A stretch of 64,000 bases of DNA. Origin: Desulfopila aestuarii DSM 18488 (lineage in GTDB: Bacteria > Desulfobacterota > Desulfobulbia > Desulfobulbales > Desulfocapsaceae). A program made the position numbers and the translations under genes. Below, piece by piece: positions 34,960 through 44,260 of the stretch. A model generated the notes under the pieces. That model had not been told where the DNA came from. It searched no databases and saw only the letters and a program-made list of their open reading frames with translations. The stretch spans positions 124,001 through 188,000 of the forward strand of contig NZ_FRFE01000007.1 in assembly GCF_900143695.1 (NCBI RefSeq). The letters run 5' to 3'. The stretch's first letter is position 1. Each line of letters starts with the position of its first letter.

Positions 34960-36939
34960 TTACGAAAAAGTCACCCCGAATGAGAGACAGAGATGGTTGA
35001 CGATGCTCCCCATGAGAATGGCATAGACGAACACCGCAATATTGATGGCCAGCCCGACCTTTAAACCACGCTCCTTGAAGAGCACAATAAATGAATTAAT
35101 ACAGGGTGCCACAAAGGTCATCACCAAAAGATTCACTACCAGCTGCAGGTTGGTGTAAATCTGTCGGAGATGCTCAAGCTCGGTGGCGCCGCTCTCCCGC
35201 CGGATCATCGTTTTGATGAAAACCTGCACGCTTTTTTCCGGCAACCCCATGACATGATGAATCATCGGCCCAAGGGTATGCTCAAGCAGATGCAACCCTC
35301 CGGCCCGCTCAAAGAGAAAGACACCGGCCGAGGCCAAAATAAAAACCGGTAGAGCCTCGAGCATGAAAAACCAGGTCTTTGCCAGCGCCATCTTCAGCAC
35401 CGCCCAGGGTTTTGGCAAGCGCATTGGCGGAATTTCCAGAAAGAGTGGCGAACGGTTGCCGGGGAGAAAACGATTGGCCAGATACCCAGCCACCAGCACC
35501 TGACTCGCCAGGATGCCAAACACCGCAACAGAGGCGGAAACCGGCATCTTTTCAAGAATGATCAGCATCACGGCAATAAGCGGAGCACAGGGCAGACAGA
35601 GATACAGGAGAAATGAGGCGATGATTTTCTCTTTTTCCGTGTTGAGCACTCTGGTCGTGAGCAACGCCATGGTAACGCAGGAAAAGCCCATCACCAGCGG
35701 AATGACACCCTTGCCGTTGAGCCCCAGTTTATGGAACACTTTGTCGAGCAGAATGGAAATACGTGGCAGATACCCGGAATCTTCCAGAATACCAAAAGTG
35801 ATATAAAAACAGAAGATCACCGGCAGCACCAGCCCCATGGCCAGAAAAACACCGGTCGGCAGGATGCCGAAATCGGGATCCATGAGCATGTCTCGAAGAA
35901 ACTGACTGGACAGCCTATCTGTGAAATGACTCACTGCCGGCAGAAGTATCCCTTCGAAAATTTTGCTGTTAATGGAGTCTACGAGATAGGTGGCACCAAA
36001 AGCCCCGATAAAATAGTACATCGCAGCCAGCACCAGAACAGCAATGGGGATACCTGTGGAAAATGAGGTGCACATATCTCCAAAGGTCGCAAGCTTTGAG
36101 TTGCGGGACACCGGCTCGGTAGTCTGCACCTCATCGGCAATCCGCCTGGCTACGGTGATATAATGTTCTGTTAGTATATTTCTGGAATGTGTAGGGTTTT
36201 CCCGATAGAAAGCGTCAATGAGGCCAACTAGCCGGTCAAGGGTATCACGGCCGAAGTGATCCCGGACATAGCGCCGGACGTCACGATCATGGTTGAGCAG
36301 TAGCAACCCTACCCCCCGCGGAGAGATACGGCCTCCTTCAACCTCCCTGGCGATATCAGCCAATAGCGTTTCGATGGCGGGTGTATAGGAAACATGAAAA
36401 CTAAGCGGTCGCAGCTCATCAAAACTGCCCACCAGTTCCCGCAACCCCATCCCCTCCGGGGCAATGGTCGTGGTCACCTCCACCCCAAGCAGTTTGGCCA
36501 GTTTGGCGGTATCAATCTCAATGCCCCGGGATACCGCTTCGTCCATCATGTTGATATTGACGAGCATCGGCAGCCCGAACTCACCATATTGCAAGGCAAG
36601 GGCCAGCGAGCGGGCCAGGTTCTTGGCGTCGGCCATCAGGATAATGCCGTTGATTTCCCCGCCAAATGTTTCAGAGAGCAGCACCTCACGAGAAGCCCGC
36701 TCGTCCTCATTTTCACTGAAGATAGAGACGTTACCAGGGGTATCGTAAAGAATCCCCTTTTCGCTCCGCAAAGGTGCGCTGCTGATGGTCACCGTCGATC
36801 CCGGGAGGTTGACCGACTTGATTTTCTTGGTGGTTATGCTCGAAAACACCAGGGTCTTGCCGACATTCATGTTGCCGATAAGAGCATAATTATAACCGGA
36901 TGGTTCAGAAGTCTGGGGGTGTGTTGCTGCCATTTTCAT
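34960..36939 (-). CDS. feoB: FeoB-type ferrous iron transporter with GTPase domain
   Basis: 659 residues, shorter than typical FeoB (about 700-770). The N-terminal G domain has G1 GNMNVGKT (22-29), G2 Thr in PGSTV, G3 DTPG (66-69, where FeoB usually has DLPG) and G4 NMMD. It is followed by a helical spacer and a membrane domain with two Gate-type repeats (about 295-655). No separate feoA is present; the FeoA-like domain on the following regulator is the only one. Met3 (36933) is an alternative start with a GGATG upstream. Imports Fe(II) across the inner membrane. Confidence 0.9.
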   Translation of the reverse strand: MKMAATHPQTSEPSGYNYALIGNMNVGKTLVFSSITTKKIKSVNLPGSTVTISSAPLRSEKGILYDTPGNVSIFSENEDERASREVLLSETFGGEINGIILMADAKNLARSLALALQYGEFGLPMLVNINMMDEAVSRGIEIDTAKLAKLLGVEVTTTIAPEGMGLRELVGSFDELRPLSFHVSYTPAIETLLADIAREVEGGRISPRGVGLLLLNHDRDVRRYVRDHFGRDTLDRLVGLIDAFYRENPTHSRNILTEHYITVARRIADEVQTTEPVSRNSKLATFGDMCTSFSTGIPIAVLVLAAMYYFIGAFGATYLVDSINSKIFEGILLPAVSHFTDRLSSQFLRDMLMDPDFGILPTGVFLAMGLVLPVIFCFYITFGILEDSGYLPRISILLDKVFHKLGLNGKGVIPLVMGFSCVTMALLTTRVLNTEKEKIIASFLLYLCLPCAPLIAVMLIILEKMPVSASVAVFGILASQVLVAGYLANRFLPGNRSPLFLEIPPMRLPKPWAVLKMALAKTWFFMLEALPVFILASAGVFLFERAGGLHLLEHTLGPMIHHVMGLPEKSVQVFIKTMIRRESGATELEHLRQIYTNLQLVVNLLVMTFVAPCINSFIVLFKERGLKVGLAINIAVFVYAILMGSIVNHLCLSFGVTFS

Positions 36940-37139
36940 CCAATTTCAAGAAACGTTGATTTTCTTAGCTACCACTAAAACCAACAACCAATAGCATATT
37001 TTGACAGTTTGGTAAAAGAAACGAGGCTTTTCCGCTCTTTTTTTCTCTGTCCGGGGCATGCCCTTCTCTCTGTGTCATCCAGACGACTTCGCCCCGCAAG
37101 ATTTGAAATGACTTGTCATATCCCTGCCATCTCAACTAG

Positions 37140-37159
37140 AATAGGTAAACATACCTATT
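37140..37159. promoter_or_regulatory. Palindromic operator candidate for the DtxR-type regulator
   Basis: Perfect inverted repeat AATAGGTA-AACA-TACCTATT. The TAGGT half-site resembles DtxR/IdeR iron boxes (TTAGGTTAG). It lies about 200 bases upstream of feoB and 180 bases upstream of galU in their divergent spacer. Assignment to the regulator encoded after feoB is inference. Confidence 0.55.
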
Positions 37160-37337
37160 TACATTTATCTCCCTGGCTTCTATAGTTACGACCTCATCGT
37201 AGGCAACCCATCGTTAACGCATTTCTTTTTCCGGTTAACGATTCATTTCTGCGGATTCTTCACTTGCGTAGAACATGCCTGAGCAGTCTGTTGTGTTTAC
37301 CTTCCACCCTTGGAGCGATACTACTCGATCAGGTGCT

Positions 37338-38210
37338 ATGAAAATAAAAAAAGCTATTTTTCCAGTTGCGGGTCTCGGCACGCGTTTCCTTCCGGCAACC
37401 AAGGCAATGCCAAAGGAGATGCTTCCGGTCGTCGACAAGCCCATCATCCAGTACGCCGTTGAAGAGGCCTTGGCTTCAGGTATCGAGCAACTCATCTTCG
37501 TCACCGGTGCGGGCAAGACGCCGCTTGAGAATCATTTCGACCGGTCCTATGAGCTGGAGGACACTCTCAGAAAGCGCGGAAAAAGCGATCTCTTGAAAAC
37601 AATTGAATCGCTGGTGCCCAAATCCGGGACCATCGTTTACACCCGCCAGAGCGAACCGCTGGGACTCGGTCATGCCATCTGGTGCGCACGCGACATTGTC
37701 GGTGACGAGCCCTTTGCCGTCCTGCTGGCCGACGATCTGATCCAGAGCGATGTGCCTGTACTGCACCAGATGGTCAAGGAGTTCGACCGGGTCAGGGCCT
37801 CGCTGGTGGCCATCTTTGAGGTGCCAAAAGAAGATACCTCCAAATATGGTATTCTTGAGGCGGAAGAGGGTTTCAACGGTACGGTGCGTATTAAATCGAT
37901 GATCGAAAAACCAAAACCGGAAGATGCACCCTCGAATCTCGCGGCGGTGGGACGCTACATATTCACCCCCCGGATCTTCGACTACCTCGGCGCCCACAAA
38001 ACCGGAGCGGGTGGCGAGATCCAGCTCACTGACTCCATGGTTGCGCTCCTCGAAGAGCAGCCGATCTTCGGTTATCGCTTCAAGGGAACCCGCTTCGACT
38101 GCGGTGACAAGGCGGGCTTCCAGCAAGCCAACCTGGCCTTTGCCATGGAACGACCGGAACTGCGGGAGGCACTCACCGACTTCATCAAAACCCTGATGGT
38201 TGGCCGGTAA
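37338..38210 (+). CDS. galU: UTP-glucose-1-phosphate uridylyltransferase
   Basis: 290 residues. Nucleotidyltransferase signature FPVAGLGTRFLPATKAMPKE, then VDKPIIQYAVEEA and the EKPKPEDAPSN segment are diagnostic for GalU. It makes UDP-glucose for polysaccharide and LPS synthesis. The start at 37338 (MKIKKAIFP) fits the family; the 21-codon upstream extension does not. Confidence 0.96.
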   Translation: MKIKKAIFPVAGLGTRFLPATKAMPKEMLPVVDKPIIQYAVEEALASGIEQLIFVTGAGKTPLENHFDRSYELEDTLRKRGKSDLLKTIESLVPKSGTIVYTRQSEPLGLGHAIWCARDIVGDEPFAVLLADDLIQSDVPVLHQMVKEFDRVRASLVAIFEVPKEDTSKYGILEAEEGFNGTVRIKSMIEKPKPEDAPSNLAAVGRYIFTPRIFDYLGAHKTGAGGEIQLTDSMVALLEEQPIFGYRFKGTRFDCGDKAGFQQANLAFAMERPELREALTDFIKTLMVGR

Positions 38211-38235
38211 TATCTGCTCTTTTCCCCAAAAAAAC

Positions 38236-38275
38236 ACATCCCCCTTACCGCCCTAGCGGCTGGGGGATGTATTTT
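38236..38275 (+). terminator. Terminator of galU
   Basis: Stem ACATCCCCC (38236-38244) / GGGGGATGT (38262-38270) with an inner GCC/GGC pairing in the loop, followed by ATTTTCTT. Confidence 0.75.
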
Positions 38276-38320
38276 CTTACCTTTTGCTCCTCCTGCCTGT
38301 CATTCGACAATAAGGAGAAA

Positions 38321-39115
38321 TCACCCCTCTTCCAGTACGAGGTAGAGATCGCCGCGCCCACCCGGACCGAAAGAACCTTTTCCCTTCAGTCGCAGCTTCT
38401 GACCTCCGTGGCTACCGGCAGGTACTGTAACCTTCAACCGCTCGGGCCCATCTGGCCCCTGAGTTACAAGCTGAATTACTTTGCCCTCACGAAGTTCTTG
38501 GGAAGAGAGACGGGTTGTGTAGGTAGTAGCGGGAATTTCCGCATGAGGAGGTGCAGTATTCTCTCCGATCTGCTTCTGGCCGCCGGATAAGAGTCTGCCC
38601 ACCGCCCCGCCAATGGAGCGAAGTAACCCTTTTGAAGACGGCAAACTTTTGCGGGCTCCATTTAAAATTGCAGGACCAGCCAGTGAGCCGAGAAAGAAGA
38701 TGCCGCCAAAGATCATCCCGCCTTTGCCACCGAAAAAGCTCTGCTTGATAAAGTGCTGGTTCGCACGAAAGCCTTTACGGGCAAACTCCTGCAACAATCC
38801 GGAAAACATCTGCTGAAACCGTGGGTCCCGAAACAGATCGCGGAGGATGTCCTCCTGACTGTAGTGAAAACCACCGTTTTGGCCATTCGCAGAGAAGTCA
38901 CCGCCCATCTTGCGACTCGTGTCGTATTGGCCGCGCTTGACCGGATCGGTCAGTACACCGTAGGCCTCGGCAATCTCTTTGAACTTCTCCTCAGCTGTCG
39001 GATTATCCGGATTCCGGTCGGGATGATACTGCATGGCAAGCCGCCGGTAACTCTTGCGAATCTGTTCTTCACTTGATTCCGGCGTCACCTCAAGGATCTG
39101 GTAATAGTCTTTCAT
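38321..39115 (-). CDS. DnaJ-domain protein with hydrophobic insert, no zinc finger
   Basis: 264 residues. An N-terminal J domain (about 1-68) with HPD in YHPDRNPDN; a middle stretch with a Gly/Phe-rich hydrophobic segment ([16 protein letters not shown], about 130-150) that may touch membrane; and a C-terminal DnaJ_C-like beta domain (about 200-264, [20 protein letters not shown]). It lacks the CxxCxGxG zinc region and so resembles CbpA-type co-chaperones, but with an insertion. It should stimulate a DnaK partner. Start at 39115 (MKDYYQILE). Confidence 0.85.
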   Translation of the reverse strand: MKDYYQILEVTPESSEEQIRKSYRRLAMQYHPDRNPDNPTAEEKFKEIAEAYGVLTDPVKRGQYDTSRKMGGDFSANGQNGGFHYSQEDILRDLFRDPRFQQMFSGLLQEFARKGFRANQHFIKQSFFGGKGGMIFGGIFFLGSLAGPAILNGARKSLPSSKGLLRSIGGAVGRLLSGGQKQIGENTAPPHAEIPATTYTTRLSSQELREGKVIQLVTQGPDGPERLKVTVPAGSHGGQKLRLKGKGSFGPGGRGDLYLVLEEG

Positions 39116-39195
39116 CATGGTCACAACATCACATTGTTTACAAAAGCCTTATAACGGCGAACACCATGTATCTCTGCCCCGTCAACAGGTTCACC

Positions 39196-40080
39196 CTATG
39201 CACTTCTTCGCTTAACGGCAAGCTGAAACACCAGTTGCACCGCCAGCACAGTTCCTCCGACAACAAAGGCCAGCACCAGATCGGCTATTAGAGACGGCAT
39301 AAAGACAAATAGCTCATGCAGTGCATGAATATTATGGGTAAACATGCCTCCACCGACCAGCAGCATGGCAATGGTGCCGATAATGCCGAGAGCACGTATC
39401 ACCCAGGGCAAGGAGACCACCAGCCCCGAACCAGCGGGAACCAGCAGACGGGCGAACATCCCCTGCAGACGGCGTCCCTGCCGGATGAGATAAAAACCCA
39501 TATCATCCATACGGACGATAAGAGCAACAACGCCATAGACCCCTATAGTGGCCAGCATCGCCACCACACTCACCACCATAATCTGCAACATTAGTTGCTG
39601 CTCCATCACCGTACCCAGAGCAATAATAACGATCTCAATGGAGAGGATAAAATCGGTACGTATCGCCGACTTTACTTTTTCCGCTTCGCGTCTCAGCAGT
39701 TCCTTTTCATCTGTAACCGTCTCAGCTGCAGGCTTGGCATGGGGCGAATGAGAAAAGTAATGGTAGATCTTCTCCACCCCCTCGTAACTAAGATAGACCC
39801 CGCCTAGCAACAGAACAGGAACAATGAGCCAGGGGGCATATGCTGACAAAAGAAAGGCCAGCGGCAAGATGATCAGTTTATTAACAAAAGAACCCTTGGT
39901 AATAGCCCATAACACCGGCAACTCGCGTGAGGCGCGAAAACCGGTGGCTTTCTCTGCATTGACGGCAAGATCATCGCCCAGAATTCCTGCTGTTTTCTTG
40001 GCAGCGATCTTGCTCATCATCGCGGCATCATCGAGCAAAACCGCTATATCATCCAACACTGCAAAAATACCACCAGTCAC
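39196..40080 (-). CDS. DUF808 family membrane protein (YedI-like)
   Basis: 294 residues. The N-terminus GGIFAVLDDIAVLLDDAA and the following KTAGILGDDLAVNAE are the conserved DUF808 start. Several membrane helices follow (about 70-95, 145-190, 215-240, 262-285). Inner-membrane protein of unknown function. Confidence 0.9.
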   Translation of the reverse strand: MTGGIFAVLDDIAVLLDDAAMMSKIAAKKTAGILGDDLAVNAEKATGFRASRELPVLWAITKGSFVNKLIILPLAFLLSAYAPWLIVPVLLLGGVYLSYEGVEKIYHYFSHSPHAKPAAETVTDEKELLRREAEKVKSAIRTDFILSIEIVIIALGTVMEQQLMLQIMVVSVVAMLATIGVYGVVALIVRMDDMGFYLIRQGRRLQGMFARLLVPAGSGLVVSLPWVIRALGIIGTIAMLLVGGGMFTHNIHALHELFVFMPSLIADLVLAFVVGGTVLAVQLVFQLAVKRRSA

Positions 40081-40301
40081 CGCGTTTTCCTCCCGCTCTC
40101 ACTTATCCAACCAATTACTCGTTGTCTTTCACCTGCCATTCCGGTCTCTGAAGGAGAATTACCGGCTCGTCACAAAAATTGCCATTGAAAATCGGGTCAC
40201 ATCATCACTATAGTAAAAACCTGTCATATTTCCACAAAAGCCTATGCCCGCTTCTCTCATCTTCGAGCGAGGCCCACCTTTTTGTATCGGAGAATACGAA
40301 C

Positions 40302-40784
40302 ATGAAAACCAAATTGCCCGGTATCTACCTCCTCTTGCTCGCAGCAATCAGCCTCCTGCTGCCAACCTTGCTCTTTGCCTCAGGTGAGGATGGGCTTTCC
40401 AAGGGCCAGACAGTCTATGTTCCAGCATACTCCCATATCTACAGTGGTAATCGTGAGCAACCGTTTCTCCTGACCGTTACGCTCAGCATCAGAAATATCG
40501 ACCCGAAGCACACCCTCACCATCAACCTGGTCGACTATTATGAAACCCAGGGGAAGCTTTTAAAGAACTGTATAGAGAAACCCTTCCAGCTGGGACCTCT
40601 CGAATCATTTCGTTACATTATACCTGAAAAAGACAAAAGCGGAGGCTCAGGTGCCAACTTTATGGTCGAGTGGAACTCTACAGAAAATAGCAACCCACCC
40701 ATCATCGAAACCATCATGATCGGTGCCCAGTTCCAGCAAGGTATCTCTTTTACGTCACGGGGACAGGCCATCGTTAACCAATAA
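40302..40784 (+). CDS. DUF3124 family exported protein
   Basis: 160 residues. The ATG at 40302 follows GGAG and opens a hydrophobic signal peptide or anchor (about 8-27, ending FASGED). The mature part (VYVPAYSHIYSG, TIETIMIGA-like end) matches DUF3124 proteins, which are predicted beta-sandwiches. Function unknown. Confidence 0.8.
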   Translation: MKTKLPGIYLLLLAAISLLLPTLLFASGEDGLSKGQTVYVPAYSHIYSGNREQPFLLTVTLSIRNIDPKHTLTINLVDYYETQGKLLKNCIEKPFQLGPLESFRYIIPEKDKSGGSGANFMVEWNSTENSNPPIIETIMIGAQFQQGISFTSRGQAIVNQ

Positions 40785-40859
40785 AGAGAAGTTATTACAT
40801 CCTCTCCGGCTGTAGCGGAGAAAGAATATTAATTTCAGCTGAAAATACGTCAAAAACCT

Positions 40860-41258
40860 ATGAACCCATACGACGAAGCACATCTTTTTGTCGCGGCCAT
40901 CAGATTACTCCAGCATCAGAAGAGCTGCTCCCCCCAGATAGAGGATATCTGCCAGCTACTGGATATCTCTGTAGAGGCAGGACTCTCCCAGTGCCGAAAA
41001 CTTGAGCAGTCCGGCATTGTCGAAATCTACGAAGACCCCTTCTCCCTGAAGGTATCAGTAGCCAATCATCTGGAAATCGAGAAACTGCCACGAGAAGCGA
41101 AGTCCGAGAACACACTTGCCAAAGAGCTCGAGCAGTTCATGAGCAAAAAGAAGGATCTGGACAAAAAAGTCGAGTCGATCCAGGCCGAGCTGGAAGCGAA
41201 AAAGAAGAACATGTTCAAAAATATCGAGGAACAATTCAAGAAGAAGATACGGGAGTAA
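40860..41258 (+). CDS. Winged-helix protein with C-terminal coiled coil, unknown function
   Basis: 132 residues. The first 75 residues look like a winged helix (IEDICQLLDISVEAGLSQ as recognition region). The last 50 form a Lys/Glu-rich coiled coil (ELEQFMSKKKDLDKKVES). Conserved-looking layout but no named family recognised. It follows the DUF3124 gene by 75 bases; no clear ribosome site. Confidence 0.65.
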   Translation: MNPYDEAHLFVAAIRLLQHQKSCSPQIEDICQLLDISVEAGLSQCRKLEQSGIVEIYEDPFSLKVSVANHLEIEKLPREAKSENTLAKELEQFMSKKKDLDKKVESIQAELEAKKKNMFKNIEEQFKKKIRE

Positions 41259-41278
41259 AACTTAACCAGTAGCTGGCC

Positions 41279-42199
41279 TTATGCTGTCCCCACCAACAAG
41301 TAAATGCCAAAGACCGCCACCAGTGCACCGACCACGGCTCTTATCGAAACGTGCTCTTTATGGAGAAAAATCGAAAAAGGGATGATGAAGACCGGCACCA
41401 GTGAGAGAATAGTGGAAGCCACACCAGAACTCAGATAGTGCAGTGAGAGGAGCGACAGCGAAACGCCTAAAAACGGACCTACGCATGAGCCGATCACGGT
41501 AAACCCCAGCGCCCTGGTATTACCAAAGGCACGCCCAACATGCTCCCATCTGCCGGTAACAGTAAAAAAGATGGCAAAACAGGCAAAAGCCGCCAGCGCC
41601 CTGATCTGGGTGGCCGAAAACGCATCAAGATAGCCGGTACCGCTCTGCATGCCCGCCTTACTGAGCACAAATCCACCCGCCTGCCCAAGCATTGCTCCCA
41701 ACCCGAAGAGTATCCCTTGCGTTGTCACCTTGGTGACCTGGCGAACTTTTCCTGCCCTCAACCGTGGGTTTCGTTCAAAAATTACCAAGGCTATCCCTGC
41801 CAGGGTCACGCCAATACCAAGCCACTGCTGCACGTCATACGATTCGTCAAGAAACAGCCAGCCAATCACTGCGGCTGCAGGGGCCGCCAGAGAAAAGATC
41901 AGCGTGGCCAACCGCGGGCCCAGTTCGACAAGTGCCTTAAAAAGAAAGATATCACCGATAAAAAAGCCGACGACGCCCGAAAGACCAAGATAGATCCAGG
42001 CATGCAGCGGAAAATGGAGCGGGATGAGAGCGCCTTCGCGTATAAGCAACAATCCGCTAAAGAGCAGCAGAGCAACCCCGATCCGGATGATGTTCACCGG
42101 GGTCGAACCCACCATCTTCGAGGCCGCTCCAAAAAACTGCACACTGATAGTCCAGCATAGCACAGTGGCTACAGCAATGGCCTCACCAAGAAATGGCAT
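41279..42199 (-). CDS. EamA/DMT-superfamily permease
   Basis: 306 residues with ten predicted membrane helices arranged as two EamA repeats (about 5-140 and 160-300). It likely exports or imports a small metabolite; the family does not allow prediction of substrate. Converges on the preceding gene with 20 bases between stops. Confidence 0.88.
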   Translation of the reverse strand: MPFLGEAIAVATVLCWTISVQFFGAASKMVGSTPVNIIRIGVALLLFSGLLLIREGALIPLHFPLHAWIYLGLSGVVGFFIGDIFLFKALVELGPRLATLIFSLAAPAAAVIGWLFLDESYDVQQWLGIGVTLAGIALVIFERNPRLRAGKVRQVTKVTTQGILFGLGAMLGQAGGFVLSKAGMQSGTGYLDAFSATQIRALAAFACFAIFFTVTGRWEHVGRAFGNTRALGFTVIGSCVGPFLGVSLSLLSLHYLSSGVASTILSLVPVFIIPFSIFLHKEHVSIRAVVGALVAVFGIYLLVGTA

Positions 42200-42378
42200 G
42201 AAATGCTCCGCAGAAAGAAATGTACTCTAGATAACGAAACATCCGTCATCACTCCAAAAGAATGTCATGCACCTATACCACCAAACTGTTACTATTTCAT
42301 GATGCATTATGATAATTGGCGAAGAAACTCTGACATGAAAGTGTGCGACAACCACCAGTGAAAAGGAACGAAACCCAT

Positions 42379-43503
42379 ATGGATAAGAACACCCTCTGTG
42401 TCCACAGCGGTACCTATCGTGAGGAAAGCACCCGCGGACTCAACAGCCCAATTTTCACTTCATCCTCCTTTGAGTATATGCATGTGAAGGACTGCCTCTA
42501 CCCCCGCCACTTCAATACCCCCAACCAGCAGGCAGTGGAGCAGAAAATGGCGGCGCTTGAGCTGGCGGAAGATGCAGTACTCTTCTCCTCCGGCATGGCC
42601 GCTATCAGCACCGCCATCCTGGCCCATGCCGGAGCAGGTGATCATGTGGTGCTGCTCGACTCCCTCTACGGAGGCACCCATTCTTTTGTTACCGAAACCT
42701 TTCCCCGTCTCGGCATCAACTACACCTTTGTTGCCACGTCACCCGAGGCAATCGAAGCGGCAATTACCGAACAGACCAGGCTGATTGTGATTGAAACACC
42801 AACCAATCCACTCCTGGAGATAATCGACATCAGGAAAGTTTCCGGAATTGCTAAAGCGCGAGGCATCACCACACTCATCGACAACACCTTCGCCACTCCA
42901 ATTAACCAGACTCCATACGCGTTGGGCATCGATATCGTGGTCCACAGTGGCACTAAATATCTGGGAGGCCACAGCGACCTCTGCTGCGGCATTGCTGCAG
43001 GGAGTGCGGAACAGATGAAAACAATTCGCACCATGGCCAGCCATCTGGGTGGCAGTCTCAACGCCACAACCTGCTATCTTCTTGAACGAAGTCTCAAGAC
43101 ATTAGCACTGCGGGTCGAACGCCAGACGGTCAATGCCGGTAAGATTGCGGATTTTTTACAGAACCATAGAAGAATACACAAGGTCAACTACCCGGGTCTT
43201 ATGCAATGCGAAGGGCATGAAACAGCTAAAACCCAGATGAACGGCTTCGGTGCCATGCTTTCTTTTGAACTTGCAGTGTCTTCTAATCCGGAAGAGTTTC
43301 TGAAACGGCTGAAACTGATCACCCCGGCCATTAGCCTTGGCGGAGTGGAATCGATTATCTGTTCGCCTTCCCGGACATCACATGCGGAGATGTCGAGAGA
43401 AGACCAGGAGAGAGTGGGTATTACCGATGGGTTGCTGAGATTTTCGACCGGAATTGAGGATGTGGATGATCTTATAGCTGATTTAGAGCAAGCTTTGAGC
43501 TAG
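42379..43503 (+). CDS. Cys/Met-metabolism PLP enzyme (cystathionine gamma-synthase / gamma-lyase type)
   Basis: 374 residues. Signature VVHSGTKYLGGHSD places the Schiff-base lysine at residue 193; the FSSGMAAIST and ETPTNPLLEIIDI segments are conserved. Substrate-level assignment among MetB, MetC, MetZ and methionine gamma-lyase is not possible by eye. The start at 42379 has AAAAGGAA upstream. Its last 80 codons and about 57 following bases are duplicated immediately downstream (43595-43891). Confidence 0.9.
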   Translation: MDKNTLCVHSGTYREESTRGLNSPIFTSSSFEYMHVKDCLYPRHFNTPNQQAVEQKMAALELAEDAVLFSSGMAAISTAILAHAGAGDHVVLLDSLYGGTHSFVTETFPRLGINYTFVATSPEAIEAAITEQTRLIVIETPTNPLLEIIDIRKVSGIAKARGITTLIDNTFATPINQTPYALGIDIVVHSGTKYLGGHSDLCCGIAAGSAEQMKTIRTMASHLGGSLNATTCYLLERSLKTLALRVERQTVNAGKIADFLQNHRRIHKVNYPGLMQCEGHETAKTQMNGFGAMLSFELAVSSNPEEFLKRLKLITPAISLGGVESIICSPSRTSHAEMSREDQERVGITDGLLRFSTGIEDVDDLIADLEQALS

Positions 43504-43548
43504 ACAAACATTCCATAGCCCCTAAAAGCTATGGCGGATCGCCGGTTA

Positions 43549-43587
43549 ATTAGATCTGTCGCCTTTTCTCCTATGTCCCCTTTTCTC
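43549..43587 (+). repeat. RAYT-type GTCCCCTTTT repeat, copy 1 (degenerate)
   Basis: Reads TTAGATCTGTCGCCTTTT, then a second unit ATGTCCCCTTTTCTCC. One base (GTCGCC for GTCCCC) departs from the copies at 43881 and 44931. It lies in the spacer between the PLP gene and its tail fragment. Confidence 0.7.
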
Positions 43588-43594
43588 CTAATCG

Positions 43595-43834
43595 TTTGAA
43601 CTGAAAGATTCCTGTAATCCGGAAAAGTTCCCGAAACGACTGCAACTGATCATCCCGGCTATCAGCCTTGGCGGAGTGGAATCGATCATTTGTTCGCCTT
43701 CCCGGACATCACATGCCGAGATGTCGAGGGAAGATCGTGAGAGAGTAGGAATTACCGATGGGTTGTTGAGATTTTCGACCGGTATTGAAGATGTGGATGA
43801 TCTTATGACGGATTTAGAGCAGGCCTTGGGCTAG
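43595..43834 (+). pseudogene. Tail fragment of a second Cys/Met PLP enzyme copy
   Basis: Reads in one frame as the last 80 residues of the upstream enzyme (AISLGGVESIICSP, GLLRFSTGIEDVDDL) and ends with a stop at 43832-43834. There is no start or N-terminal part. The frame is undamaged and the C-terminal half is nearly identical in protein while the DNA has drifted, suggesting the fragment comes from a once functional paralogue or a recent duplication. Confidence 0.85.
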
Positions 43835-43880
43835 ACAAACATTCCATAGCCCCTAAGAGCTATGGCGGATCGCTGATTAA

Positions 43881-43912
43881 TTAGATCTGTCCCCTTTTCC
43901 GGTCCCCTTTTT
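43881..43912 (+). repeat. RAYT-type GTCCCCTTTT repeat, copy 2
   Basis: AGATCTGTCCCCTTTT (43883-43898) followed by a second unit GGTCCCCTTTTT. It is the inverted partner of the repeat at 44931-44968. Confidence 0.8.
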
Positions 43913-44260
43913 CCCGGGCCAAATTTTCCGGGAATGTGGATTACTTGACAAGATGGTTGGGAAAATTGGATTTTTTTTTCAAACGGCTAGGTAAATATGC
44001 TAGTAATTCTGTGGATATTTAGACAAAGGCAGGGCTGGCTCATTTGAGCATAGATATTGCATAAACCATATCAATTACATAGCGGACCAGGATCATTAAG
44101 CCATTGACGCTTCAGAATGAAGGGCCGCTTTTTCTGAGGAAATGAGTTTTACAAAGATTTTCATTTTGTGAGTTAGGTAAGAATGGATGTTCTTAAATTC
44201 GTAAGGAGCACAAACTTGAAAATTGGATGGCTATCCCGAGGGTTAGCCGAGGAGATTGCA
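43913..44260. other. AT-rich leader region of the PEP-CTERM gene
   Basis: No gene. A hairpin GGCTATCCC-GA-GGGTTAGCC (about 44229-44248, one T-T mismatch) sits directly before the GAGGAG ribosome site and could influence translation. No known riboswitch or sigma-54 site with correct spacing was found. Confidence 0.4.

Larger units (their letters stand above)
43264..43891 (+). repeat. Imperfect tandem duplication of the 3' end of the PLP enzyme gene
   Basis: 43264-43560 and 43595-43891 align at a constant offset of 331 bases with no gaps, including stop codon, a CCATAGC/GCTATGG hairpin after it and the AGATCTGTC repeat edge. The copies differ at scattered positions, many of them silent. Confidence 0.92.

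Noticed and set aside
44030-44070. Sigma-54-like site TGGCTC...GAGC ahead of the PEP-CTERM gene
   Set aside because: The GG to GC spacing is 9 rather than 10 bases, so it should not be active.
44215-44260. c-di-GMP-I riboswitch ahead of the PEP-CTERM gene
   Set aside because: A hairpin resembling its last stem is present but the conserved core strings are missing.
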